Assembly: GCA_001466705.2 (NCBI GenBank)
Contig: LATX02000233.1
Span: 434,001 to 498,000 of the forward strand
DNA length: 64,000 nt
Origin: Moniliophthora roreri
Taxonomy: Eukaryota; Basidiomycota; Agaricomycetes; Agaricales; Marasmiaceae
Direction: 5' to 3'
The stretch's first letter is position 1; the number at the start of each line of letters is the position of its first letter. Under the pieces are notes generated by a model. It saw only the letters and a program-made list of their open reading frames with translations, did no database searches and was not told the origin of the DNA. This document shows, one piece after another, positions 11,901-26,684 of the stretch. The position numbers and the translations under genes are program-made.

Positions 11901-12061
11901 AGTATGTGGAGGAGTTGTGACTCGCAAGTTTGTGAAGGAAGCGATTAGATTAGATCTGAGTCATTGACATGACTTCCACATCACCCTGCACCAATGGCAA
12001 ATCATCATGACGGGCTGACGGGCGTTCAGCTTTGAACATAATCACAGCATTCTTAAGCTTC

Positions 12062-14254
12062 ATGACCACCGTGGCATCCAGCATTACAGACGGCGCAATC
12101 GCTGCTAATTCCCCTACATCCACGATTGCTGCGACACCTTTATCGACATACGAGACGTGTGCTGCTCTATACCTGCGTTTGCGTAGCTTGCGGGTTTATT
12201 CAGCGCTCCAGGACCTGTATGATGACCCGGTGGCTTGCATCCGCAACCTGTTCTTGTCAGGGACACCGCTGACGTTCATTTACAACCTCCTTCCGCCCCA
12301 TTACCCTCGAATTAACCTTGATATCGAGGTCCTCTCGCACGATGACCATTCCAAGCGCTTAGCAGTCGCTCTATTTGCATTACACGTCAATCAGTTCCTA
12401 CGCTGCGAGATGTTTACCTACGAGGAGCTCAGCCATGAGGAAGGCCTTCATAAGGTGAGTGGCCCTCACTTCATTCGGGAGTACGCCTTATACTTCAATT
12501 GCTTATGACAGGCAGTAGACGCTGTCCACCTCATTCTGGACAAGGTCTACGATTCTGGCCTCCCTCTCGTCGAGCCAGACCATGAGAATACTCCTGTTCC
12601 CCTCTCACCGTATCTGAGTAACTTTGCAAAGTCATCAATGTCAGCAGAAGACAAATGGATGGATTGTGTGAGGCAAATGATCGTCTGTGAGCATAAGTAC
12701 CTTAACAAAATTGAACTGCTAAAAGTGCGTATTATGACCGTTTCTAAGAAGATTCAATGTTCATCATGAACTCTGGTAGCAATACACGAGAACTTTGGTG
12801 GAGAGACAGGTTCTCTCAGAGGAACTCGCTGAGCGCGTTTTTACCAAGAAGACCTTCACATTTATGCGCAAACATTTGACCCAGATGGATTGTATTGCCG
12901 AACAGCCTTGGCTTGAACAGCGTTGGGACCGTTTCTTCAAGAAAACGGTGCGTTTTCTCCAACTGGATAATGGCTACCGTCTAAGCTATTCGTTCCAGAA
13001 AATCGACCTGGGTATCACGTATCGCATTTACTGCGTTAATCGGATTCTCGCAAGCGAGACGTTGGACAATATAAAGCTAGACAATGTGAAAGTTAGTTCC
13101 CTTGGTTTTTTGATAACTGTTCGTGACTATATGTGCTGTAGGTTCCCGGGTATGCTGTTTCCAGAGAAAGCTTCATAGCTCTGCTCGATGCACCTCTTGA
13201 TCATCTCTCGGAGTACTCGGCAAATCTCAAAGTAGGGACTGAGTATTCTTGTAGTGCAATAGACGAAGCTGAATATGCCTGTCATTCACAGGCACTGATT
13301 TCCGTCTCGGCCGAAGTATACCATCCCTATCACGAAGAGCTTTTAGCCAGCCGTGATACCCTAAATTTCAAGGGCGTGTTTGTCGCAGTACGGGAAGCCA
13401 AAACGGGACTCGTTTGCCGAAGGTTAGAAGGCCTTATCAGCAATTGGAATGATATGTCTGTTCACACATTGGGGCTCTTTGTTCGGGAGGAAGAGCTGTT
13501 GGTCCGCAAACACGATGTATTCCAGAGGCTCAATGTGTTCCTATTCGACAACATTCTCTTTTATTGTGACGAGGAATTACCAGAACCACTTGTCACGAGT
13601 CGAAAAGGAAAGCGGAAGCTCTCGTCTGCATCAGCGAGGTCTGAAATCAGTGAGACGTCGTCAGCGACCTCCTTACACATCAAAGGACACATCATATGTT
13701 CAAATATACAACACATTGAACGGTCCGAGATGGAGCGGAACGGTATGTTTGATTAACCCAAGTCCAGCTAAAAGCGCTAAAATATCTGACCAATAGGTTC
13801 GCAGTACTACGCCTTAACAATAATTGATGGTTCGGAGGGCATATGCCTTGTATGCCAAGCCGAGGATCAGATGCAAAGTTGGTTGTCTGCGTTGGAAAAC
13901 TGTCGGCAAACGTATGTTCCTGGAACGCTCGCTTCGCTTCCAGACCATGGACAGCCCAAATCTCCCGACGCTACTGCCTCTGTGGGTGGTGCTGGATTGG
14001 TCAAAGTGCACATCCATGGCAACTCCTTCATGTTCAATGCATCGAGTCTCGGAAAATACCAAGATCTTGCCGAGAATATCGCAAGGAAAATGCGGAGGTT
14101 GGGCGGGACATTGCTCGACGACCGACGTCCGATTGTGAAGGTGCTTGCTCCGGATAGGACTTTTGTTACCATAACACCGGCGAGCAACTTGCCTGAGCTG
14201 TTCTCCCAAGGATCGACGGTTCACCTTTATGTGGAATTGGAGCCCGATCACTAA
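12062..14254 (+). CDS. Cdc24-like Rho guanine-nucleotide exchange factor with divergent DH domain
   Basis: Architecture is that of Cdc24, the GEF for Cdc42 in polarity. Six exons in phase (12062-12454, 12512-12724, 12780-13091, 13142-13231, 13292-13742, 13797-14254), 638 residues. An N-terminal calponin-like segment (CIRNLFLSGTPLTFIYNLL) is followed by a DH-like helical region (LVERQVLSEELAERVF, PWLEQRWDRFF), a PH domain (HDVFQRLNVFLFDNILFYCD ... CQAEDQMQSWLSALEN) and a C-terminal PB1 domain (VKVHIHGNSFMFNAS ... TVHLYVELE). The usual DH core motif (LIKPVQRxxKYPLLL) is not recognisable; the corresponding region reads ESFIALLDAPLDHLSEY. Every intron keeps phase and no stop is present, so it looks expressed. 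It may be a paralogue of the canonical CDC24 rather than CDC24 itself. Confidence 0.85.
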
Positions 14255-14342
14255 AAGTTCAGACTGTACCACTTCGGCGGCGTTGGTCTCTGTTATAAAT
14301 CTGCGTTTCGGAAGGTTAGCTGAGCAATAGCTCAAAATCGGG

Positions 14343-16085
14343 CTAACTCACAAGTGCCGGGTTAGGATACGGTTGACTAAAACCTGCCGCTGCGACGAAG
14401 CGAGCCAGGAGCTCGCCTTTGGTGTTGGGATCGTGGGTGGTATGGCTCAGGAGCGAGATGATGTCTGCATCCAGCACGGCCCGTGCGCTTGTTTGGCTGC
14501 CACTCGCGACATCCACAGCAAAATCGACAAAATAGTCGATTGGATCCTTTATTGTATGATGGGTGTGGATTGCCTCGGAGAGTTGGGTTACGATTGATGA
14601 ATTTCCAGTCTCCAGGTGCCTAAAGTCAATGGATGTTAAATGTAGCAAGCTTTTCCCGGAACATAGACTCACAGTAACGGGTAAATGATTCGATGAAAAA
14701 AGTCCAAATTTTCCTCAAAAGAAAGCATTACCAGCACAGCTTTAAGGGTACTACGAACGATGGGACTGATTGCGAGACATCGTAATAAAAGACTAAGAGC
14801 AAGCCGACGTAGATCCCAGTCACGGTTCCCCATCATGATCTCACTGTCGGATTAATGAATGAGCTTAATTTTTTATTTTTCAGGCGAATGACAGCTTACG
14901 GAAATGATATCAAGTCAAAGCAGACGTCAAATATATCCTTCTCACAGTCCTGCACGAAATACACTGGCATGCCCAGAACTACCTGAATCTCGCAAAGTCT
15001 CTCTCTGATTTTGGCTCGTTCGGCACTTCTCCATGCAAGTCTTCTTCTATTCGGAGTGAGATTCCCCATGTCGAGAGAGTACTTTGTTAATGGGATATGA
15101 CTGCTCCCTCTTGGCCAAACCAAGTTCAGGCGATGAAATTCACAAGCCGTTCGTAATTGGGGATCGCTGAGGAAAATGCTTAGAACGCCTCTTGCTTCTG
15201 CAGTACCATCTGGAGCATCTATCGTCTTATCCTGATGGAAAGCGACCAGAAAGCCGATTAAACCTGCTTCTATCACCGCAACCCGAGCAGTATGATTCTC
15301 GTCTGCAAGTCTCGATATGAATGTGAGGAAAGGAATAATCTCGTGTCCTTCGTTGGGTGTCTGTGCTGTCCGATATATGGTGATGAGGTCTAGTTGGTTG
15401 CGAAGCACAGAATCTACTGGTCGCGACGCATCTTTCCTGTTATACGAATTTCACACATTTTGCTCTGGTAGAAACGAACAACACGAACCACAGCAGAGGC
15501 ATAAAGGCAAACATCTCTGATAAAAATATCCTGATCTCCCCCCGTGGCCATTTCACGATGCACATGGTCAAATGAGTGGTTTCTCCACTTCCAATCTGCA
15601 TCATGATTAGTCTGAGAGCCTTGTGTCGTACTTTTGCATCATAGAAATCTAGTCTGAGGGACATATTAGTGTCTGTGGACGGCGAAAGAGATGCGAGCTC
15701 ACCTCGAGAGTTCCAACAAGTCATCATGTATCTTCTCCAGCTTCCCATTTTTGGCTTCAGAGGCGAGAACCTGACTGATCTTGGCGAACTTCCACCTAAT
15801 TAACAGTTTCTCCACCCCCCGAAGACTTGCTTCACCCAGACTTTTAATCGCCTTGCCGGACAGTGTACCAGGACCCCAGATGGTGGTTGCCGAGCTCCCA
15901 GTGTCGTCAGTCGCGTAAGTGTCGGTCGTCAGGATGCTATTTTGGTCTAAGCTTACTCTTCCTACGTGAATGGAAGGTATGGGGTCGTTCTGGGCGTTCA
16001 TGTCCGATTGTTGAACCGGAACACTTGGTTCGGGGGGCCTATGGTGTAGGTTGAGCATAGTTGTGAAACCCGGTGTTGGCTCCAC
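14343..16085 (-). CDS. Hypothetical helical (possibly armadillo-like) protein
   Basis: Not recognised. A minus-strand multi-exon gene starts at MEPTPGFTTMLNL (16085), with a first exon to about 15702 encoding a disordered N-terminus and then helices (GVEKLLIRWKFAKISQVLA). Following exons encode LDFYDAKVRHKALRLIMMQ, then a segment at 15408-14896 (LDLITIYRTAQTPNEGHE, FLTFISRLADENHTARVAVI, EAGLIGFLVAFHQD), and a last exon around 14620-14343 (VTQLSEAIHTHHTIKDPI ... ELLARFVAAAG) ending in TAG. Repeated amphipathic helices with N-H-x-A-R-V-A-V-I-E-A-G-like turns suggest an ARM/HEAT fold. The internal splice sites near 15430-15600 are unresolved; an intron of 51 nt (GTGGAG...GGGGAG) near 15580 would remove a frame problem. 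Convergent with the CDC24-like gene. Confidence 0.6.
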
Positions 16086-16202
16086 TGCCGCATGCGGCTA
16101 AATCAGCCTACCATTTCCATCCTGCAACAGGTACAGGTTTCGCACGCAACACTCTTGAATGACTGACTGCTTCTCAAAAGCCTCCGCAGGCGTTCTCCCC
16201 GC

Positions 16203-18560
<2,358 letters not shown>

Positions 18561-18941
18561 ATGGATTTTTTTTAGTGCATGTATCTAATGATTGACCCTA
18601 ACTGTAGAGCGAGAATGAGGATATTTGTTGCAGATTTCCTGAAGTAGATGATAGCTTCGCACTATCCACCTTACATATGAATAACCCAATGATTTGTGCC
18701 GATTTGTGGGAATACCCACATCATTTGGTTCCCATCCTGTGAAGGTCATCATGTCAGAACAAGCATCAATCAACGCCAAACTGTTACTACTTCATTGTCA
18801 GCTCAATGCTAGAGGTTCCTGCACAAGGGGTGGGGTTAACAAGTTCTGAGGTATGATTCTTCAATCTGAGCCTCTCAGACCACTGGGGCGCGTGATTATT
18901 TAACATTTCCTCAGAGCACATGGGCGTCAACTGGATCGGAC
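18561..18941. other. Intergenic region, no gene seen
   Basis: Between the GH47 gene and the next start codon. Contains T-rich 3' flank and no convincing frame, RNA or repeat. Confidence 0.6.
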
Positions 18942-21900
18942 ATGGAGTCATCAATGCTTGGCCAGCTCAATGGTCTGGAGGATGTAGAAAGAAGGTATAC
19001 TACTGAAGAGAAAGGGAAAGGAAAGGTTATACCCCAACCTCTGGCCGACATGGCCGAACACAATTTTACTTCTGATAGTGCAGACCACGGTATCACAGAA
19101 CCTTGCAATGACACAACAATATCCTCAAAATGCCGCGGGCGGCCTCCGAAGGCAAAAGCAGATGAGCCAAGTGATGGAAAAAAGGTGAGGGGCAGAGGTA
19201 GAGCGAAAGAAGGTGAGTAGTCAGCTGTTTTCGACATTCAACCACTCGCTCACGGATCTGATGTATCACCTGAAGATACAGACGCGAATTTGAGTGGTCC
19301 CAGGATCAAATGGAAGGTTGTTGGCCAGAAGAAGATAGAAAATCGGCCTCATGCACCTGGAGAAAAGTACTCAACAGAGAGAGGCTTGGACGAAGTGGAT
19401 TATAGACCTAGAGTTTGGTCGAGTGTGAGAGTCGTGTTATCTTTTACTCTACTGCATACATAACTCATCAATTGTGACAGAGCAAGCTGGAACTGCTTTC
19501 GATCTTTCCTGGTCTCTCCGGCAAGACATGTGTCAATGGTATTTCATGGAACCAATCACCTGTACCTATCGTTCTACTCGATGGAGGAAATGGGATGGCC
19601 GTTTCGGCGATGGAAGACGGTCAGGAAACCATTATGGAGATGACGATGTGCGTCCTCGACTGCTCTTCCGATATGGTATGCTGACCGCTTCTAGTACGAG
19701 GGATTTCGAATGCTTTACGACTGACATGTGCGATGCCGACGGACGACTACTATCTTTACCATCCATCCCTAACGACATTCTTTCATCTCTCCTACAATCT
19801 GATCCCCAACATGCTCCTGCTCCTCGGCGGTTGTCACGTAAAGGAAATCATGGGGAGGCACCTATTACTATGACCAAGGGCAAAGACCGGGCGGTTACGA
19901 AGGCTCGGAATGTCAATGTCTCCCCTCGCAAGGACATGGACATCAACGAATCCATTCCGGTAGACGTCCGTGCGTCAAAGCACACGTCGCTGCTAAAGGA
20001 CAACACCTCCGAGCGCATTGTTGGCTCTACCGAGCTCTCCAGGTCGCAACCGCAGAACCTAAACCAGGTCAGTGCGGATCTATTTCAGGGAGTGAAGGAT
20101 GAGAGTGGTGCAACGCCAAAAGATATTGTTAGCCCGCCTAAACCCACAAAATCTTTACGACCCCGCCTTGGTAACAAGCTCTCTGGTAGTGCAGCGTACT
20201 CCGACACCCCAATAGAAACTTCCGATTTGGTGGCGAGCTCGGGGGTTTCACCCTGCAAAAAGTCTGACAAGACTTCGAAAAAAAAGGCAAGTCAGGGGAG
20301 AAGAGACGAAGAACGTCACAAAATAACAATTTCACCTGGGAATGCTCTTGGACAGCCGAGGCAAAGGGACACCAGTGAAAGCATCTCATCTCAGTCGGTG
20401 AAAAAAGATCCTGTTTCGCCTCATCTCTCTGCGGTTGACGGTACTCCAAATCATTCACGGGCGAACAAGCGACCCAGATCGAAGAAGACTGAACCTCGTT
20501 CATCAGAGGAAACTATCGTTGCTCGCACGTCTCTTCGCTTACAGAAGCGAGACCCCAGCACTACTGTCCCAAAATCCGATACAAAGAAACGAAAGGTAAT
20601 TCATTGTATATTGTTCGACACTGATCACTGACTTCGCTTAGTTGGGAAGCAGGACTGAGGTGCATCCAGAGGCGCCTGATTCAGCGAGCGCTTTGACTGC
20701 CTCCCGTGTCATTTCTCCTGAACAGAGACCACGGCTTCCCCCGGCTCTGGCACCACACATTCAAACCAGTGATACCCACGAAACACTGACGAGGACTATA
20801 GCAATCATCCCAGAGCTGCCCACCGCCACTCGCGGAGCAGTTGGGTACAAATCAGCTCCCCCGCTCTTGTCTATCGACATTCCCAATAGCACCTTCGAGA
20901 AATCAAAGCCTCTTATGAGTCCCGGTTCTCCATTGACACCGCTCTCTCCGGACGACTCCGTCTCCCCCACTTCTCCCGCTCCATCTCCCAAACGTCGCAG
21001 AACCAAGGGCTTACCGCCAACTCGCCATAGCGACAGGATTGCTGCATCGCAGGCAGTTACTAATACCGTCGTGAAACTTGAACATGAAGAAGCACTCGCA
21101 CCATTACCTCACGACAATATCAAAAAACGGAAAAGGCCTGGAAAGGATGTCGGTGATCCTCGCTTGCCACCCGCCCCAACCGATAATGCAGGCCAAAAAC
21201 GGCCTTCTACCCTGGCCCAAAACCGAAAGGGTGTTGATGCGGAAGTCAAAAACGAGTCAGTTTCTGTAGCCCATCGAAAGCTAGCCGCGAATAAGAGGAG
21301 TGAAGTGCTTCGGACGCTCAAGTTCCAAAAGAGCAAGAGCAAGATATCCTCTTCAACGCCTCCACTGTATGAATCGCAAAAGCCTCGAACTACACAATTA
21401 GACCAAGTCCTTGATCACAAACACAACAGCCCGCTGCCACCTTTAGAGTCTATGGATGCTCCCAGATGGGACTCCATGGCTATTGATATGGCACGGTCTC
21501 CTGTCCAGGACCTCCATAATCATGATACGGGTCCAAATGTGGAAAGCACATCTGAACTAGTGGAAGTGGCGAAAGATAAGGAAAAAGTCCTCCGGAAGGA
21601 CTGTTTGAACAATTCAGCCTCTCCTTCGCAAGCAAACAAAAGTGCACAAGGAGATCAAAGTGCAGGCCACGAGCGCGAGTTGCCATCAATTCAGGAGTCT
21701 GTGGTTTTCAGAAAGGATTCCTTGGATTTTGTTGTGGAGTCACTATCAATGGAACTACCAACCCCTTCAACCGGTGACTATGCGCATGACGCTGGTCCTT
21801 GTTCCGATTCAGGCTTGCCTGCGCTATCCATTGGCCCATCTCCTCCGCTGTCGGTGAACAAATCCATCCCGGAGGCACCATCAACGATACCTGTCGGTGA

Positions 21901-24541
21901 CTACGAACCAAAAGACGGGATTTACGATCGACAACTTGCCTTTCAAAATTGTGAGGAAAACATGCCATCTGTATTGGTGGTCTTACTAACGTGACCTTAT
22001 AGACGAGAGAAACAATCACGCCGTTTCTTCCGTGTGCGTTACCCATGGCCACCAATCCTCACCGGGTGACATGGCCGCCAATTCTGTCAGTCTTCCGATC
22101 GTCGAAACACTCAACTACAAGCAGAAGTTGTGTGACGCGGACTTCTCCGCTATCAGGCGAGGCGCTGAAGCGCAAACTTCAACCCAATTACCAGCCATAC
22201 CCGATAACTTTACTACTCTAGAGAAGGCATCTTTACCCTTCATCCCGTTGTCGTCGCAAGCGGAGCATGCCTCTCCAGATAAATCCGTATTAGACGATAC
22301 TCAATGCGCTACATCTAAGTCGGGGGATAAACCCGTAGTTTGCATCCCGCACCCACAGGTATCATCGAACATTGGGGCAACTGCACGATCATCTCCTCTT
22401 GCTGCTGTGTCTGCTGTTGTCGTGCAGGATGGAGGATCTCATTCCAGTCTGCCGATCGATCCGCCAGTCCTTCTACCAGGTATACGCCATGGAGTGTTTA
22501 TTATTGAAAAGTCAAATTCTTACACGAAAGTCCCAGGTCCTAGTATCGCGAACCTTACGGAGGTAACAACTGTTGTCCGAAGCAAGGCTGTAAACCAGGA
22601 ATTTGAGAGTATGAAATCTCAGTTACGTATCAGCTTTCCTGCAGGTGTACCAGAAGAAGTCGGGGTTCTCAATAATGCACTCAAAGATTGCACACCTATT
22701 TTTCCCATAACGACCCGCGAGATATTCGGCTTGCATTCCAAAAGTTGGCTACCAGAAGAATTTGCATACCTGTCCTTGGGGTTCTGGCAGGTCGTAGACG
22801 TTCAGGTCCGCACCTTGAACAATTGAGCACTCTCAAATGATACTGAGTTTTCGCTTTCGCTTTAGAGGTCTCGCATTGGTTCGGAAGAGAACTCAAAATT
22901 ATCGTTGGGTTCTGCTCATCAGCCGTGCCATTTCGCTGGTAGGATAAGATGGTCTTTTAGGTTGCGTTGGGTTGCAGGCGGCGAGGTCAATATTGGGCAT
23001 ACCGTTAAAGAAGTGCTTGGAGCACCTTGGTGGAGCCCGTTGAAGGTATCTATGTCGACCCTCGTTAGCTCCATGAAACGCCTTTCCCTCTCGGAAGTTC
23101 CAGCGGAAGTTGAAGCTGATCCTGTGGAGTCCTTCGGCCTGCCGTGCTTCATCTCCTCATCGCAATTAGGCTTTGGAAACGGCGACGGAGGCCCAGTCAG
23201 AGGTTGGTATTGTTGCGATTGCGGGAAGTTGAATAGGCAGACGTTCTGGAGGAGGCAAAAATGCGGAAGCTCATTCTGTAAAGTACGTTGTTGTTCATCA
23301 TTCATCATAGCTAATACTCACGTTCCGGCAGGACAAGTCGATCACGACCTGCACCATCAAAAGCCTCGATGTGGTCAGAGAACGTGGGCAACAGCAAACC
23401 GTGGTATTTCCCATCAACACACATCCTCACTTTGTCGATCCCCTCGTCATTGAATGGGATGATGGGATGAAGACCCTGGTGTACAAACTCGGTGAGGATT
23501 TACGTATTACAGGAAACGACAAGGCGCACGTAAATCCGGTAGTCAAACATATTTTCACGTGTAATCTCAGCTCTCTGCAGGAGGAGCATACCAAGCTCTT
23601 CGAAGAGATCCAGGCCGATGTAGTCCTTGAAAGACAACCCTCGGATTTAAGTAAGATCACGTTCCTATCCTCAGCTACTAGCAAGTTACCGAACATTTCT
23701 TCAGGGCCGTACTTCACCTATGCCGTTACTGATTCACCCGATGCATTCACCCTGGCAAGCTCGTTCGGTGCTGAGATGATCGCCTGGCACAAGGTTCCAT
23801 CCTGCATTACTAAAGTACGGGAACTACTTGTTCATGTTTCACGATCGTATGGGGAAATTGAGATCTCGAATGTCCCTGGTTTATTGGCCCTAGCGTGGAC
23901 GACTGATGGAAGGCGAAAGGTGAGCATCTTCTTTCTGGATGGGACGTAGAACTGAACCAAGCTTCACTATAGGCAGACTCGCTATTGGAGGCTCAGCAAA
24001 CACCCATAATTGTCATGAATTTAGGATGCGACGTGATAATCAATCTGCTTCCAAACTCTATTCGCCGTACAGCTCCAATTACTCTTGCTTCAGCTCCCCT
24101 TCCGACCCCTGCCTCAAGCCCGGTCAAACGAGAGGTGGTAGATGACCCACCACTTGTTCATATTAACGAGATTGGCGGACTGCTGGCTTTTCAGCCCGTC
24201 ACGGAGGAGAAATCCAACCTTGATGCTGATATGCAGCCGGTGAATGATACGCTTACATCACCGGAGAACGTCAAATCATCGCGAGTGCGGTTGCGGCATG
24301 CACAGAAGATGGAGCCTTTGAAGTTTACACTAGTCCATGGGGATGCACTGATTTTGTCAGGAGACGACTTTGAGGTAGGTTTTACTTGTCCGCTCGATGT
24401 CAAGATTGAAGACCGGTTTATCCACAGTACACGATAGAGAGAGGGGGCACAAGTATACGTGAGTGTCGAGCCATTATTGTCTTAATGTATCAACTGATAG
24501 AAAAACTTAGTTCTGCTGGGTATATTGTCGTGACAACATGA
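18942..24541 (+). CDS. Very large unrecognised protein: AT-hook N-terminus, disordered middle, RanBP2-like cysteine cluster, folded C-terminus
   Basis: Function unknown. About 1,680 residues from roughly ten exons; boundaries that keep phase include 19212/19280, 19648-19694, 20595/20642, 21950/22003 and 22815/22867. Near the N-terminus is an AT-hook-like CRGRPPKAKAD followed by KKVRGRGRAK. A conserved-looking block follows (IKWKVVGQKKIENRP, then YRPRVWSSSKLELLSIFPGL). Residues encoded by 19.7-22.6 kb are Ser/Pro/Lys-rich and probably disordered. At 23203-23283 is GWYCCDCGKLNRQTFWRRQK followed by C-x4-C, close to the RanBP2 zinc-finger pattern. After it comes an apparently folded region (VVFPINTHPHFVDPLVIEWD; GPYFTYAVTDSPDAF; NVPGLLALAWTTDGRRK) and a final FTLVHGDALILSGDDFEYTI, which faintly resembles the HGDxxxxSG strand of AlkB-type double-stranded beta-helices. 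End TGA at 24539. Probably nuclear. Confidence 0.7.
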
Positions 24542-24782
24542 ATCAAGCCATCGTAGTGGTAGTGGCTGTATTTATCATGCATTGATTGCAGTAATATTAT
24601 TGTCCATAATGTATTGACACGGTACTGAATTGCCTTGGTTACTTCCTTGCACGACGCATCTGACATTCTCACGCGCACCTGCCAGAAGAACGCGTGTGGG
24701 CGTGGGCCTCGGCTTTTCTCATCCCTCCAGTCATGATTTCGCACAGTTTTCACGCAATCCAACTCTTCCTCATTCAACACTG

Positions 24783-26307
24783 ATGCTCGACACCATCAAA
24801 CGTCTTTACGCCGTTCGTCTATCCAGTAGCACATTCGCTTCGAGCTGACTCACAGCGAACTACAGATTCTCTACCCCCCTGAAGCAAAGCCCGAAGAGGG
24901 TACTCAACCGCTCAAGTTCGGGATATTAGGCGCCGCGAATATCGCACCACCAGCACTTATCATACCTGCGAAATCTCACCCCGAGGTCGTGGTATATGCC
25001 GTCGCTGCTAGAGACCTGAACAAGGCCCGAGCTTTCGCGAAGAAGCACGGCGTTGAGAAGGCATATGAGGGATATCAACGTAGGCTCTGGTGCCCTTTTG
25101 TCCGGCATAACCTAACATCGACACGCAGAGTTGTTGGATGATCCTGAGGTTGATGTTGTCTATAACCCTGTGAGTTGCGATAATTTATCAGCCAACTAGT
25201 AGCTGATACTGTTTGCATAGCTCCCAAATGGGTTGCATTATGAATGGACGATGAAAGCTCTGGCAAAGGGCAAGCACGTACTACTAGGTCGGCGAAAACA
25301 TTGTCCAACGTTTGAATAGTGCTGAACGTTCTATCCAGAAAAGCCAGCTGCAAATAGTGCGGATGAAACGAGACAGATGTTCGAACTGGCAGAGAGTAAA
25401 GAACTAGTGCTAGTTGAGGCATTCCATTACAGGTGCGAATTTCTCGACTTTTCGCTAGCTAAGAGGACGACCGTTTTCCAGGTTTCATCCTGCCATTCAG
25501 CGCGTCAGGCAAATTCTGGACAGCGGCGAACTCGGCCGCATCAAGAGTATCACTGTCAACAACGTTGTCCCCACTCCGTTTGGTGAAGACGATATTCGAT
25601 ACAAATGGGAATTGGGAGGTGGTGCACTCATGGACATGGGATGTGCGTGCAAAATGTTCAACTGGGTTTCGGAGGTTTTCACTCAATATCGTCCAGGTTA
25701 TACTGTCAACTGCTTACGCTACCTGGCGTCTGCAAACCCCACAAACGTTCTGAGTGCCACTTGCATAAAGCATATCCCAAAGAAATCTCCGCCGTCTCAT
25801 GAGTCAAAAGTCGATAGAGCAACGTCAGCCACTTTCTCTTTCCCCGATGACATTATTGGAATCATAAACTGTGACCTGGCTCAACCGTGGAAGCTGGGTG
25901 GTATCATACCACCGATTCCCCAAGTTTCGGCTACAGTGGAATGTGAGGGAGGAAATATTCGTATCTACAACTTTGTTCTCCCGACATTATATCACTCGAT
26001 CACTATCAAGAAATGGGATGGCAAAAAGGTGACGACCAGCACGGAGAAGGCGTACAAACCCGCTGAAGGGAAAGGGGAAGACTGGTGGCTCACATATAGG
26101 TATCAGCTGGAGGCATTCGTGAACCGTGTGAAGGGTAGAGACTCCCAGGCTTGGGTCACAAAGGAGGACAGCGTTGCGAATATGGAATGGATTGAAAAGG
26201 TTTATGAAAAGGTACGTTTTCATGAACGACAGCGTACTTTGTCACTCACAAGACGGTGTATACAGTCTGGCTTAGGGCCTCGTCCAAAGTCTGATTTTGT
26301 ACTATGA
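24783..26307 (+). CDS. Gfo/Idh/MocA-family NAD(P)-dependent oxidoreductase (dihydrodiol/D-xylose dehydrogenase-like)
   Basis: Cytosolic Rossmann-fold dehydrogenase. A short first exon (MLDTIKRLYA) splices to ILYPPEAKPEEG, followed by the dinucleotide-binding GILGAANIAPPAL, then YNPLPNGLHYEWTMKALAKG, KHVLLEKPAANSADE (the family's EKP motif), VEAFHYRFHPAIQRVRQIL and GGGALMDMGCYTVNCLRYLA. The C-terminal domain runs to KSDFVL and TGA at 26305. Introns are about 50 nt; the last exons join EKVYEK to SGLGPRPKSDF. It most resembles the dimeric dihydrodiol dehydrogenase / D-xylose 1-dehydrogenase (NADP+) subgroup, but substrate cannot be inferred. Confidence 0.88.
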
Positions 26308-26430
26308 GGGTCGAGCGAGATACTCATAATTAGTTGAAAGCGTTTTGCAGAGTGCCTGGGAAATCGAAGCAAAATGACTCAGATTGACTGCGAACATGTC
26401 GATAGCACACGGGGCTCAACTCCAGGACAC

Positions 26431-26517
26431 ATTGATTAGCGGGGAGTCGAACCCCCCTCACGATCAGGTTCACTGAGAAAGTCGCATCGATATCATAATC
26501 GTTAGACCACTAATGCT
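26431..26517 (-). tRNA. tRNA-like gene, Glu-like, with irregular anticodon arm (possible intron or tRNA relic)
   Basis: On the minus strand an A-box-like sequence (TGGTCTAACGATTATGAT) and an exact B box (GGTTCGACTCC) lie at tRNA spacing, flanked by complementary ATTAG and CTAAT at acceptor-stem positions. The D-arm TGGTCTAAC...TATGATATC and the TTTCTC tract resemble fungal tRNA-Glu. However, the first two acceptor pairs do not match and the anticodon arm is too long (CGAT/ATCG enclosing about 20 nt), so it is either intron-containing with an unusual arm or degenerate. It lies between two protein genes, where tRNA genes commonly sit. Confidence 0.45.
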
Positions 26518-26684
26518 GTACAGAAGAGCTTGTATGACGTCACGCGACTGTTGCCCACGTGAGTAAATTCGGTCGCAGTATCGATGAGCTTTGGCGCTCT
26601 CCAGGCCTGGATGTAATCATTCTTCAGCCTCTTCCATCCAATCATCTTGCTTACTCCAACTGTCTGAATCGTATTTAAGCAATC

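Noticed and set aside
12032..12061. Alternative start of the CDC24-like gene
   Set aside because: The codon there is TTG; the first ATG in frame is at 12062.
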